Shown in pieces: positions 36,611 through 48,350 of a stretch of DNA of 64,000 bases. The stretch is from Pontederia crassipes (Eukaryota; Streptophyta; Magnoliopsida; Commelinales; Pontederiaceae), in NCBI GenBank assembly GCA_030549335.1, contig CM060187.1, positions 248,001 through 312,000 of the forward strand. The letters are read 5' to 3'. Numbering within the stretch: the first letter of the stretch is position 1; every line of letters starts with the position of its first letter. A program made the translations under genes and the position numbers. Under the pieces are notes generated by a model. It had not been told where the DNA came from. It saw only the letters and a program-made list of their open reading frames with translations, and searched no databases.

Positions 36611-39510
36611 TTTTTTTTCTTTTGCCTGCCCAGAAGGTTATCTCGGCGACGCCACTCAATTCTATGCCCTAACTTGACCGGTCAACAAATTGGTTTACAT
36701 AAGCGATAGACTAATTTACAATATTCTATTTCAATATGCGGAAGCTATTTATACAATGTCCAATAACCTGTGGTCAATATCAATATCAATACTATCAATA
36801 AACAATTATGCATAATAATATATGATTGATCAGCATAGATAACATTTAACAATAATTAGTAAATTATAAACAATTTGGTCAATCATAGTAATTACACCAT
36901 ATCATTAATTACTATTGACCAATATCCATTAAATTCGATTCAATTATCTTAAATCATTTACCAATTGGCCATAAGTCGATGAAGGCCATAATCAACAATT
37001 ATCAATTATTAATCAATAAACAATTTATTGTTTCAATTATTCATCATCTACTATGGAGTAATTCAATTATCAATCAATCGCTGGGGAGAAATTAATTATC
37101 TATCCACCACTAGGGCGCAAATTCGATTATCTCAATTCTATTCAATAATAATTGTCACTTCAATATCAATTACCTTTAATCAATCATCATAGATCAGTTA
37201 AGGCCACAATTTGACTATTAATAATTTAATTAACAATTGATCAATTTTCATTGGCCAAAGGTCAATGAAGGCCACAATAATAATTATCAATTCAATTCTA
37301 TTAATAATTTATCAATTCATTTATCGGGCACAAAGCCTGTAATTTATTATCCATCAGCTATAAGGGTGAAAACAATAGTCTATTATCCACTAGGGCAAAA
37401 TCAATTGTCCATCAGCCACCAGGGTGCAATTCAATTAACAATTCTATTATCAATTCAATTCGATTCGATTATCAATTCAATCTTTGGAGTACGATCAACC
37501 CTCTCGGACGCAATACGAGAGCTCTCTATTATTAGGGGACACCATGCCACTTCAATCAATAAGTTCGGGTATGATGGGGGATGAAGGACCACACACAGGA
37601 CAATCATAGTTTTCACACTATCTGCCCAATTCAATTCAATTATCCATCAGCCCGAAGGCGCAATTAGCCCGAAGGCCTATCAACCCGTAAGTGCAATATT
37701 AGCCTGAAGGCCGTATCAACCCGAAGGCGCAATATTAGACCGAACGCCCTATCAGCCCATAGGCGCAGTTAGCCTGAACGCCCAATCAGCTCGAAGGCGC
37801 AATATTAGCCCGAAGGCCCAATCAGTCCGAAGGCGCGATATTAGCCCGAAAGTCCTATCAGCCCGTAGGCGTAATTAGCCCGAAGGCCCAATCAAACTGA
37901 AGGTGCAGTATTAGCCCAAAGGCCTTATCAGCCTTTAGGCACAATTAGTCTGAAGGCCCTATCAGCCCGTAGGTGCAATTAGCCAGAAGGCCCAATACAT
38001 TTTCAATTTTTATCTCAATTACCTAAGGTGTCTATCTTTAACAATTATCTTAAGTTAATCATGACCCAATCAGAAAATCACTATTAATTAATAATATGAT
38101 CAGATAGGATGACGATAAATCGGATACGATGAAAATTTGATCAGGATTAATCAATAATGAGGTCAATGGATCAATACCATAATCAATGTCATGATTGGGT
38201 GTATTGATAATAATAATCGATATGATGGCATTCTGATCATATTAAAATCGGGATGTTAATCAATATAATCGGCAATGATTAACAAACTTAACTATCCAAT
38301 AAATTATAAATCAATTCATAAAAATATATTTTCTATTTCAGAATCCGATCCACGTTGATAATTACCTAGATCCTATTAAATAGAACCCAAGCCGTGTCAC
38401 ATAGAACTCGAGCCGGATTCTATCCGTCAGGAATTATGTTTCTACAATCCTATCTATGTCATTTGATATTCAATCGATGCAAATAATATATAATCTATGT
38501 ATAATGGAGGAGAGTCCTGTGGTCCATGTCATGGAAAATCGATGATATGGGGATCCCCCTACGGTAGGTCATGACTTTGGCCGATGATTCCTCCCTATTG
38601 AGGTTCAGAAATCTTTGGCTACCACTTGGATCTTGTTCTTCTCTATCGGGCTTCAAAATGATATATTGCATGCGCTCCCATGTGCCTCGGTTTGTGAGAA
38701 AATGAAGGAGAAAGATGGAGCTCTCTTGCAGAAATTCTATGGAGGCAAATCATACTTTCTAGCCCTTCTTTAGGTCCTATTTATAGCTTTCAACTAAGAT
38801 TTTTGACTCTTATTGGGCCTTGGGCTATTTCTCCATCAATCATGACCATTCATCGTTAGTTATCATCTCTTAAATATTCAAATTTAATTAAATCCGAATT
38901 TCACTAATTATTCCATAACCATACTTATCAAAAATCCATCTCTAATCAAATTGCTTTTTATCTCCTCCATAACTTCTCTCAATCAAACACTGTCTCCATC
39001 TTTTATCAATAACTTATGTTAACCAAACTATACTTTTATTTTATCTTTTTATTTCTTCCTTTTTATCTAATTTTCGGAATTATTTAATTCAATAATAATT
39101 TATCATCTAATTTTTGGGTTAAAATAATATTAATTACTATTTTAATGGCTGAAATATTTCAAAGCCATAAACTCTCAATCCTATCCTATTTGAGAGTTCT
39201 ATATTTATTAAGCATTCTTTTAGACCTCAAATCAAATTGAAATCACTAATCTCAATCTAGTTATGATTTCTACTCTCAATAGGATTGAATATTTCTTGTT
39301 ATCCTTTTTTTTCTAATCATACTTTTAATCATACTTAACTTCTAATTCCTTCTCCAAGTAGGAGTAATTTTTCCTTCTTTTCATAATCTTTTTCTAATTA
39401 TATTCATATTCCTTCTCAAATTCCCCTTTTGATCATCTTAAATTCATGAAGAATTATAATTAACTTATAAAATTACTCTATTGCCCTTGATGAAAACTTG
39501 GGGTGTTACA
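36611..39510 (-). repeat. Downstream LTR of A2
   Basis: It starts on the minus strand TGTAACACCCCAAG at 39,510. At the other end it is truncated at ~36,611 ('ttttttttcttttgcc'), missing the last ~15 bp seen in the partner LTR at 40,253-40,267. It contains the GCCCGAAGGC minisatellite at about 37,640-37,990. No target duplication can be read. Confidence 0.75.
37640..37990. repeat. GCCCGAAGGC minisatellite in the A2 downstream LTR
   Basis: About 18-bp half units ('gcccgaaggcgcaatatta', 'gcccgaaggccctatca') in alternation. It is the reverse complement of the array at 28,762-29,020, with more units. Confidence 0.85.
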
Positions 39511-40252
39511 TAATAACCTCCTTAAAAATAGATTCGTCCTCGAATTTATGGAGGAGAATTTGACCAATCCCGTCGATAACATTCTTAGAAGGAATATCCA
39601 TACTTAATCATATGATAAACCTTTTTCTTCATCAATCCAATTTCTATTATAATTATTTGTCATTTATTCCATAACAAAATCTTTCCTGCAATGAATTCTT
39701 TATTAGCCATGACTTTTGGAATATCTCTATATGATGATCATTGAGGCCTAATATGCATCTTTGCTAATCTCATAGGTAGCATCCACAACTAACCTAGAAA
39801 TCAACTTTCCAATTTGAATTAATAATCTTTCCTAACCTTATAATTAGGAATCCATTGAGACCTCCCTTAATTCACTATTTGCTAATAAATATGATGCTTT
39901 ACTTATGGTGTTTGCCTCACTTCCATCTCAATCATGATGCCTTAAAGATAACATTCTTTAATGTGTAATTCTTCTACTCCTATACTATGTGGGGATAACC
40001 TCCTTAGGGCTTTGGTTATTCTATCTTAGAATAACCTCCTTAGAACTTTGATAGAATAACCTCCTTAGAACTTTGATTATTCTAAAAGGAATAATCTCCT
40101 TAGGCATTGTCTTATACCATCAATGAAATCATTCTAATTTCATCATCTAAGAATCTATGTCATCCCTTACTTTATCCATATTCTTGAAGGCACATGGACT
40201 CTATTCTATTAGAGACAGCTAAGAAGTGTCTCTCGTTAGGCTCTGATACCTT
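39511..40252 (-). other. Interior of A2: polypurine tract, primer site, no coding
   Basis: Minus strand: primer site GGTATCAGAGCC at 40,250-40,239 two bases after the LTR end GCATTACA, and polypurine tract TTTTTAAGGAGG at about 39,524-39,513 next to the downstream LTR. A stretch complementary to 'cgtcctcgaattta' near 39,530 recalls the TCGAGGACGAA tail of gypsy pol. At 40,000-40,115 a ~26-bp unit 'agaataacctccttagaac' is repeated about four times. I see no open frame of interest. Confidence 0.65.
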
Positions 40253-41267
40253 TGTAATGCCTCGAGATTTTTTTCTTTTGCCTATCCAGAAAGCTATCTC
40301 GGCGACACCACTCAATTTTGTTCCCTAACTTGACCAGTCAACAAATTGGTTTACATAAGCGAAAGTCTAATTTACAATATTCTATTTTAATATGCGGAAG
40401 CTATTTATACAATGTCCAATAACCTGTGAGTTAGAGCCCGCGTCTATATAATAATGGACCCTATATCCTTGTGCATGTCACTCGTCAGAGGAGCCACCAA
40501 TCATCTCACCATCACCATCACCATTACCTGTACGGATCCAAATATAGGGGCAAAGCCCAATGAGATAACTCAGTACGTAGGGTCACCCATAACAATTATT
40601 AATATGAACCATGATCAATATCAATATCAATAATATCAATAAACAATTATGCATAACAATATATGATTGATCAGCATAGATAACATTTAACAATAATCAG
40701 TAAATTATAAACAATTTGATCAATCATAATAATTACACCATATCATCAATTACTGTTGACCAATATTCATTCAATTCAATTCAATTATCTTAAATCATTT
40801 ACCAATTAGCCATAAGTCGATGAAGGCCATAATCAACAATCATCAATTATTAATCTATAAATAATTTATTGTTTCAATTATTCATCATCTACTATGGAGT
40901 AATTCAATTTTCAATCAATCGCTGGGGAGAAATTAATTATCTATCCACCACTAGAGCGCAAATTTGATTATCTCAATTCTATTCAATAATAATTGTCAGT
41001 TCAATGTCAATTACCTTTAATCAATCATCATAGATCAGTTAAGGCCACAATTTGACAATTAATAATTTAATTAACAATTGATCAATTTTCAATTGGCCAA
41101 AGGTCAATGAAGGCCACAATAACAATTATCAATTCAATTCTATTAATAATTTATCAATTCATTTATTGGGCACAAAGGCTGCAATTTATTATCCATTAGC
41201 TATAAGGGCGAAAATAATAGTCTATCATCCATTAGGGCGAAATCAATTGTCCATCAGCCACTAGGGT
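40253..41267 (-). repeat. Upstream LTR of A2, part 1 (downstream piece)
   Basis: The end of the LTR lies at 40,253 (minus-strand GGCATTACA). The LTR is cut at 41,267 by element B. The bases AGGGT at 41,263-41,267 are the left target duplication. Confidence 0.8.
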
Positions 41268-43270
41268 TGTAACGTCCGCCAACTTCGTAAAAAAAAAGAA
41301 AATAAAAAAAAACGGTTATGACTAAGTCTCATAACCACCCCACCATGACCTTATAATTATAACCTAGCTAGATGCCAACCGAAATTAATTTCCCATTTCC
41401 CATCTCTGCATCACGGTAGGAGAAAATCAAAGTGAAGCTCCGAGACGCCGTGCGAGAAGGAGACATCCAGGCCGCCAACAGTGAGATTTCATCGGTCTTT
41501 TACCAAAGGTACACAAAGATCATCTAGATATACGAGATATATAATTTTATCTATATGATGTCATTCGACTATTCTAGGATTAAATCTTCCATGATCACGC
41601 TATGAAACTTTTGGCGCCTAGCGTGCAAATTTCCTCTGCTATGGATCAAATCACATGATAAAGGATGACATCAATTTTAGTTTTGTGCTCTGCTATAGTC
41701 TTGATCCCAAGTGCATTACTGATCTCATTTTGTCTACGCCGTAATTAATACAATGTATTATACAGATTACATCACATGGGTATTACATCACATGTGCAAA
41801 ACATGCACATTTCCTTTGCAATTCACCAACACGTAAGTGCATCAAATGCACTTAAATGAGTTATCTTTCTTCATATAAAGGTATGAATGACATCACGGTA
41901 CCAGTTCCCTTTACCTTATGTGCATTAATTATTAAACATCATGTCTTGTATGTGGTGTCATGAGACATCAGTTTAGAGCCTTGAAATATTTTAATCATAA
42001 TGCTACAATACCCAGTGTTAATTTAACTTGCATTTGATCTCAGCCTTAAAACTACCTGTACATGCTATTCGGCCCTTAGAAGTGTATGCACATCATCCAT
42101 GAAGAGTACGATAGCTGATTGATAATTTATCTCTATCTCATATTTTTAGCCACCCAATTGTCGAATTCTTTCCCTTTATAATATTATCGCTTCTCTCAAT
42201 TTAATTACCCTATTATTATGTTAATCTTGATATATCTGGATCTCATTGTACCCCTACTGTGACTCACGATTAATGCCCATTATTTGTTTTGTTGATGGTC
42301 TATCTATTCCACCATTATGTCTGAACATTATAATCTACGAATTTTATCTTATCTTTAATTCTGAAGCCTCAAAGATAGTTATAGGATAATAAGATAAAAG
42401 ATGAAAAATGTTAAAGGAAGAGCTCTTCTTATGTTTGGTTGACGACGGTCAACCTGGCCAAAAGGGAGTCGAAAGATACTCCACCGGCCCGTATTAGGCG
42501 TTGAGATGCTCCGCCTTGGCCAAAAGGGAGTCGAAAGATACTCCACCGGCCCTATTTTAGGGAGTTGAAAGACACTCCAAAATAAGTGTAACATAATGAA
42601 AAATGTAAAGATGACAATGATTATGATGATGTGCAATGCCCAATGATATTGTGATCTTTTAATGATGATCATGTTATTCTCGTTACACTTATCATATTAT
42701 CATTAGTAATGCCACTCTAGTTCATGCCTCTTGATCATGATGTTATTGTATCAATCATATCTACATGACTCTATCAATTATGATTATGTTTATTTGATTA
42801 TCTTTATGATGTCATTGTTGCTTATATGTCATATCATTATTATGTACTGGGCGTCAAAGCTCCCAGGGAGGTTCACCTCCCCTGTGTATTCAATGTCACA
42901 GGTAATAACCTGTCCTAGTAAAAAGGATGATGGCGTAGGCGACAGATCGAGCTCGTGGTGATCTTTGCACATGAAATTGAGTCTCTTCAGCTTCCTTTTT
43001 ATTTTCATCGAGTTGTATTTATTTATGCAAACTATCGTGTTTAGATTAGGTGAGACTTAGTTGTGTTATCTTGTTAAGACTTCCACATTCATTTTAATTA
43101 TGCCTCTTTTTAATCGAATAATAGCTATGTTTCCTTCCGCAATTATTCCTCTATTATGTTGACCAGACAAAGTCTTATTTTGGTCAAATTATTGTACACG
43201 TAAGCAATGTCCCGTAATGTTTCCGGAGTGTATTCAGCTACGTGGCACGGTGCATTTCGGGGGCGTTACA
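41268..43270 (+). repeat. 5' LTR of element B
   Basis: It runs TGTAACGTCC to GGCGTTACA. A ~66-bp tandem repeat ('ggccaaaagggagtcgaaag', 'atactccaccggccc') sits at about 42,457-42,570. It retains 'aatcgaataatagcta' (about 43,112-43,127), which the 3' LTR lacks. Confidence 0.92.
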
Positions 43271-43273
43271 ATT

Positions 43274-43286
43274 AGGTATCATAGCC
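43274..43286 (+). other. Degenerate primer-binding site of element B
   Basis: AGGTATCATAGCC, two mismatches from TGGTATCAGAGCC, three bases after the LTR end. Confidence 0.7.
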
Positions 43287-43448
43287 TAAAGTCAGAACAT
43301 TCTTATGTTCTGAAATGTCAAGTATGTAATCCATGTGCAAAGAGCCACGAGCAGTTGCCGCGCCAACCGATGCTAAATCAAGTAAGAAAGTTATGTTTTT
43401 ATGATTTAAATGTTTTATTAAATGTTTCCATGATGTGCAATATTGTAG

Positions 43449-44611
43449 ATGCCTCCACGACGCATTACCACTAGTAGAGATCGTGGTCGACCTCGTCGTG
43501 ATAGAGTAGCTGATGTTGAACAAGATGGGATGAATCGGAATGGAGTTGAGTTTGGACAGCCTCCACCGATGCAGCCCCCACCAGTTGAGCCTCCACCGGT
43601 GCAGGAGCCTCCACTGGTCTAGCCTCCATCGGTGCAGATGCCACCATTTGAGCCTCCACCAGTGCAGACACAGTCAGTTGAGCCTCCACTGGTACAGGAG
43701 CCTCCACAGGTGCAGGAGCATCCACCGACGTAGACACCACCAGTCCAGCCTCCACTGGTGCAAACACCGTCGGTCCAACCTCCACCGGTGCAACCTCCAC
43801 CAGTCTATCCCCACAGATGCAGTTCTTGCCTGTGCAGCCTCCACAATGGTAGCCATGGCTGATGTAGCCTTGGCTGATGCAGCCTCCGATTGTGCAGCTC
43901 ATGCCAGCGCCACCACAGGACACCCTACAAGAATTCTTGAGGTTGCATCCGCCACAATTCGACGGCACATGTGATTTCGATAAGGCAGAAAGGTGGATCA
44001 TAAGTATGATGGAAACTTTCCTCGCAATGCGTTGTGCTGAGGACAGAAAAGCTTTGTATGCCACTAATCGTCTGACTGGTGAAGCCCTTGATTGGTGGAG
44101 AAGTACCAAAGCAACTCAGTTTGGAGGGCAGAACATGATTCCCTGGAATAGCTTTTATGAGGCGTTTGAGGCGCACTATTTTCCAGAGCATGATCGTATT
44201 AAAAAACAACGAGAATTTCTACAGCTTAGTCAGGGGAAGATGATTGTTGCTGAGTATCACTTTCAGTTCATAAAACTGGAAAAATACAAGACCATGCGCA
44301 TGAGTGAGAAGCAGAGAGCGGATCAATTTGCTCAAGGTTTAAACACCACTATCAGGTCCAAGACTTTATCCGAAAAATTACAAAATCTGAAAGAGGCAGT
44401 CGAGCTAGCAACTACTATGGAGCGAGACCACTTAAGAAAATTGGAAGAACAAAAAGGGAAGGCCCCTGTACAAACCCTTGAGCATGGTCGTCACAGGTGG
44501 AATGATAGGCGTTCAAACCAGAGGGACCACCGACGTGATAATCGTGTGAGGCCATATGAGCCTCGCAACGCCCCATGCCAACCACCACAACAGCAGCAAC
44601 CGTATGGTCAG
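43449..44611 (+). pseudogene. gag (capsid part) of element B
   Basis: The start ATG at 43,449 opens 57 codons of Arg-rich then Pro/Gln-rich sequence and stops at TAG 43,620. A 15-bp periodic 'cctccaccggtgcag' repeat continues to ~43,810, after which the frame shifts. From 43,877 an open frame holds the retrotransposon Gag capsid domain (LHPPQFDGTCDFDKAERW, NRLTGEALDWWRS, HYFPEHDRIKKQREFLQL). The frame ends in a Gln-rich stretch and runs into the candidate intron at 44,612. If unspliced it stops at 44,633-44,635 after eight extra codons, giving Gag without nucleocapsid. Confidence 0.85.
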
Positions 44612-44679
44612 GTGAGAAGTAAAATAAATAAATAATTATAAGTATGCAATGATGATGACTAATGAATATATAATTTTAG
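44612..44679 (+). other. Candidate spliceosomal intron in element B gag (68 bp)
   Basis: The junctions are CAG|GTGAG (44,612) and TTTTAG|CC (44,679), with a branch-site-like GACTAAT (A at ~44,662) 17 bases before the acceptor. The stretch is AT-rich with three early TAAs. Its removal joins the capsid frame to the zinc-knuckle/protease frame, which otherwise differ by two bases. Element C encodes the same junction without interruption. Confidence 0.55.
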
Positions 44680-47600
44680 CCTCAACAGCGACAGGCACCG
44701 CAGTAGCCCCAGCAAAATAATAAAGCCTGTCAATATTGTGGGAGGTTTCACCTAGGAGAATGCCGACGAAGAACATGTGCCTGTATCCACTGTGGTCAGC
44801 AGGGACACTTTATCCGTGACTGTCCTAAGAAGGCAAGGGAGGAACAAGCTCAGCGTGGCGCTGGAGGTAATAATACCTTAGTGCAAGGCAGAGTTTATAA
44901 TATGCAGACGGATGCTACACCAGCTAACGCCGATGTCATCAGAGGTACCTTACCTATAGCAGGCATGCCTACTACAGTATTATTTGATTCGGGTGCATCA
45001 CATTCATTTATCTCTCAAGATTGTACTATTGCTTTGAGTTTGCCTATGCATGATATGACATGTTCCATGAGTGTGGCAACCCCTATGGGTACTCTCTGCA
45101 CTACGAAGTACATCCCAGAAGTACCAGTGACGATCGATGGCAACAATTTCTCTGCGGATCTAATCGTGATTCCCATGACAAATTATGATGTCATACCATG
45201 ATGCTGTAGTAGTATGCAGGCAAAAGAAGATTATCATTAGTACTCAAGGCAAGCCGAAGGCTACTGTGAAGGGCACTACTGGCAAGGAAGGCAAGGTGAT
45301 CATTTTTGCAATGAAGGCACAGAAGATGTTGCATAAAGGCTGCAGAGGTTATCTAGCTAGTGTCATGAAAATAGATGCCCCAGTTCCAGACCCATGACAG
45401 ATGGACATAGTTAGAGACTTTCTGCACGTCTTTCCAGAATACGTCACTGGATTGCCACCACGACGGGAGATCGATTTCTGCATCGACCTCCATCCGGGCA
45501 CTGCTCCTATCTCCAAAGCTCCATATCGAATGGCTCCAACTCAAATGCAAGAACTCAAGAAGCAAATCCAGGAGCTTTTAGATAAGGGGTTTATCCGACC
45601 TAGTGTGTCACCATGGGGTGCACCAGTACTCTTCGTGAAGAAGAAGGATGGCTCCCTCAGATTATGTATAGATTACAGAATGCTAAACAAGGTCACAGTG
45701 AAGAATAAGTACCCGCTGCCACGTATTGATGATTTGTTTGATCAACTGTCCAAGGCTTCTGTGTTCTCCAAGATAGACTTACGAAGTGGCTATCATCAAT
45801 TACGAGTTGCAGAAGAAGACATTCCGAAGACTGCTTTCTGATCGAGATATGGGCATTACGAGTTCTTGGTTATGCCTTTTGGGTTGACGAATGCACCTAC
45901 AGCATTCATGGACCTGATGAATAGGGTGTTTAAGCCTTATTTGGATCAATTCGTCATCGTCTTCGTTGATGACATATTGATCTATTCAGAGAAACCCGAG
46001 CAACACAGGGAGCATCTGAGGATCGTATTGGAGACACTTAGGCAACACAAACTCTATGCAAAGCTGTCGAAGTGTGAATTCTGGCTGGAAGAAATTATGT
46101 TCCTTGGACACATTGTCTCGAAAAAGGATATTTCTGTTGATCCAACAAAGGTAGAGGCAGTGACAAATTGGGCTCGACCGATGAATGTGACCGAGATATG
46201 TAGTTTTCTCGGATTGGACGGATACTATAGACGATTCATAAAGGACTTCTCAAAGATAGCCTCCCCAATGACGAAGCTGACAAAGAAGGGTGAGAAGTTT
46301 ATCTGGTCACGACAGTGTGAAGATAGCTTTCAGGAGTTGAAGACGAGATTGACTACAGCACCGATACTCACTATCCCTTCTGGCAGCGGTGGGTATGTTG
46401 TGTATAGTGATGCCTACGGTACAGGATTGGGATGCGTACTAATGCAGCATGGTAAGGTGATTGCATATGCATCAAGACAGCTGAAGAAGCACGAGGTGAA
46501 CTACCCGACACATGATTTGGAGTTAGCGGCGGTGGTATTTGCTCTAAAAATCTGGAGACACTATTTGTACGGAGAGGAGTTTGAGGTGTTCACCGATCAC
46601 AAAGGTCTAAAGTATGTCTTCTCTCAACGAGATCTAAACATGAGGCAACGCAGGTGGATGGAATTTTTGAAAGATTATGAGTTCGCTATTAACTACCATC
46701 CTGGTAAGGCGAACATAGTTGCTGACGCATTGAGTCGTAAGTGAGAAGGCTCATTAGCATTTATGAGGCTTCGAGTATTTGAGATGACTGAAGAACTCAA
46801 TATGTGGAATCCAAGCCCGGGCAGAAATGGAGCTATATTAATGATGCATTAGCTTCAACTAAACTTGGTTGACAGAATCATCATGGCACAACCAGAGGAT
46901 GCAGAATATGTCAAGATGGTTAGTAGGTGTGAGAAAGAAACAGAGGACTTCAAGATATCAAATGATGGCGGAATCAGATATAGGGACCGTCTGTGGGTCC
47001 CGAATGATGCTGAGCTAAGGAGAGAGGTGATGGACGAGTGCCACAAGTCAGAGTTTGCCATCCATCCAGGCAGCACAAAAATGTACAAGGATGTACAACG
47101 AAGTTACTAGTGGCACGATATTAAGCGAGAGATTGCGGAACATGTCTCTAAGTGTCTGGTATGCCAGCAAGTAAAGATCGAGCATCAGAGGCCATATGGC
47201 AAGCTTAGCTCTTTAGGAATCCCGAGGTGGAAATGGGAAGACATTTCCATGGATTTCATATCATGTCTACCCCGCATACAGAAAGGACATGATGCTATTT
47301 GGGTAGTGGTCGATCGATTGACAAAATCTGCACACTTCATACTGATCAAATGGAGACAGTCAATCGAGAGGTTGATGGATATATAAGTGCAGGAGGTTAT
47401 CAGATTGCATGGTATTCCAGTTTTCATAGTGTCAGATCGAGATCCTCGCTTTACAACTAGATTTTGGAGGAGTTTACAGAATGCTTTTGGGACAAGACTG
47501 AATTACAGCACGACCTTTCATCCTCAGACAGATGGTCAGTCAGAGAGAACCATCCAGACTGTAGAAGATATGCTGAGGGCATGCGCTTTGGACTGGCATG

Positions 47601-48316
47601 GCAGTTGGGACGATCACTTGCCTCTAATCGAGTTCGCTTATAATAATAGCTATCATTCCAGCATTGGCATGGCTCCATTCGAGGCCTTGTATGGGAGGCC
47701 ATGTCGATCACCAGCTTGTTGGAATGAAGTTGGTGAAAGAAAGTTTCTGAGTGCAAAAGAATTAAAGGAAACTGAGGAATATGCCAAGAAGGTGGAGTTA
47801 ATACAACAGAGAATGAAAGCAGCACAGACTCGCCAGAAGACCTATGCAGATAAAGGCCGACGTGAGCAGATCTTTCGTGCAGGTGATCAGGCACTGCTAA
47901 AAGTCTCCCCGACAAAAGGAGTCATGAGATTTAGCAAGAAGGGCAAGCTCAGTCCGAGGTATGTAGGTCCGTTCGAGGTACTAGAGTTAGTCGGAGAGGC
48001 GGCATGCAGATTAGCACTACCCCCATCATATGGACGAGTGCATAACATTTTTCATGTATCTATGCTCCGAAAGTATAAACATGATGAGACAAACATTATC
48101 AGGTATGAAGAGCCAAATCTTAAAGAAGATCTAACTTATGAAGAGCAGCCGCTGAGAATCATAGAATTGAAAGTTCAGCGTCATAAGAATAGAGATGTGC
48201 CACTAGTTAAATTCGCATGGAGTCATCATCAGGGAGATGAAGCGACTTGGGAACTCGAGTCAGAAATGCAACAACAATTTCCTGGACTATTTGGTAAGTT
48301 CCTACATGGTACATAA
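44680..48316 (+). pseudogene. Nucleocapsid-protease-RT-RNase H-integrase-chromodomain of element B
   Basis: Replication enzymes of a chromovirus-type gypsy element. Zinc knuckles CQYCGRFHLGEC and CIHCGQQGHFIRDC; protease core FDSGASHSFIS (~44,980); RT with [14 protein letters not shown] and FVDDILIY (~45,960); RNase [12 protein letters not shown] and TDHKGLKY; integrase zinc region (~47,040-47,170) and SDRDPRF with [12 protein letters not shown] (~47,430-47,560); tail [13 protein letters not shown] and a weak chromodomain ending 48,316. Lesions: TAG 44,704; a short deletion at ~45,196 just after NYDVI; TGA 45,396; TGA 45,839 (a CGA change); TGA 46,742; TAG 47,108 (a tryptophan codon change); TAA 47,384. 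Confidence 0.92.
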
Positions 48317-48333
48317 TTCGAGGACGAATTTTA

Positions 48334-48343
48334 TTTTAAGGGG
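48334..48343 (+). other. Polypurine tract of element B
   Basis: TTTTAAGGGG shortly before the 3' LTR, after the 'tcgaggacgaattt' tail that Tekay-like elements share. It is the plus-strand priming site. Confidence 0.75.
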
Positions 48344-48350
48344 TTTATAA

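Noticed and set aside
43540-43974. 144-codon His/Leu-rich plus-strand frame and minus-strand Val/Ala/Pro-rich frame over element B gag
   Set aside because: They are alternative frames of the 15-bp proline-coding repeat in gag.
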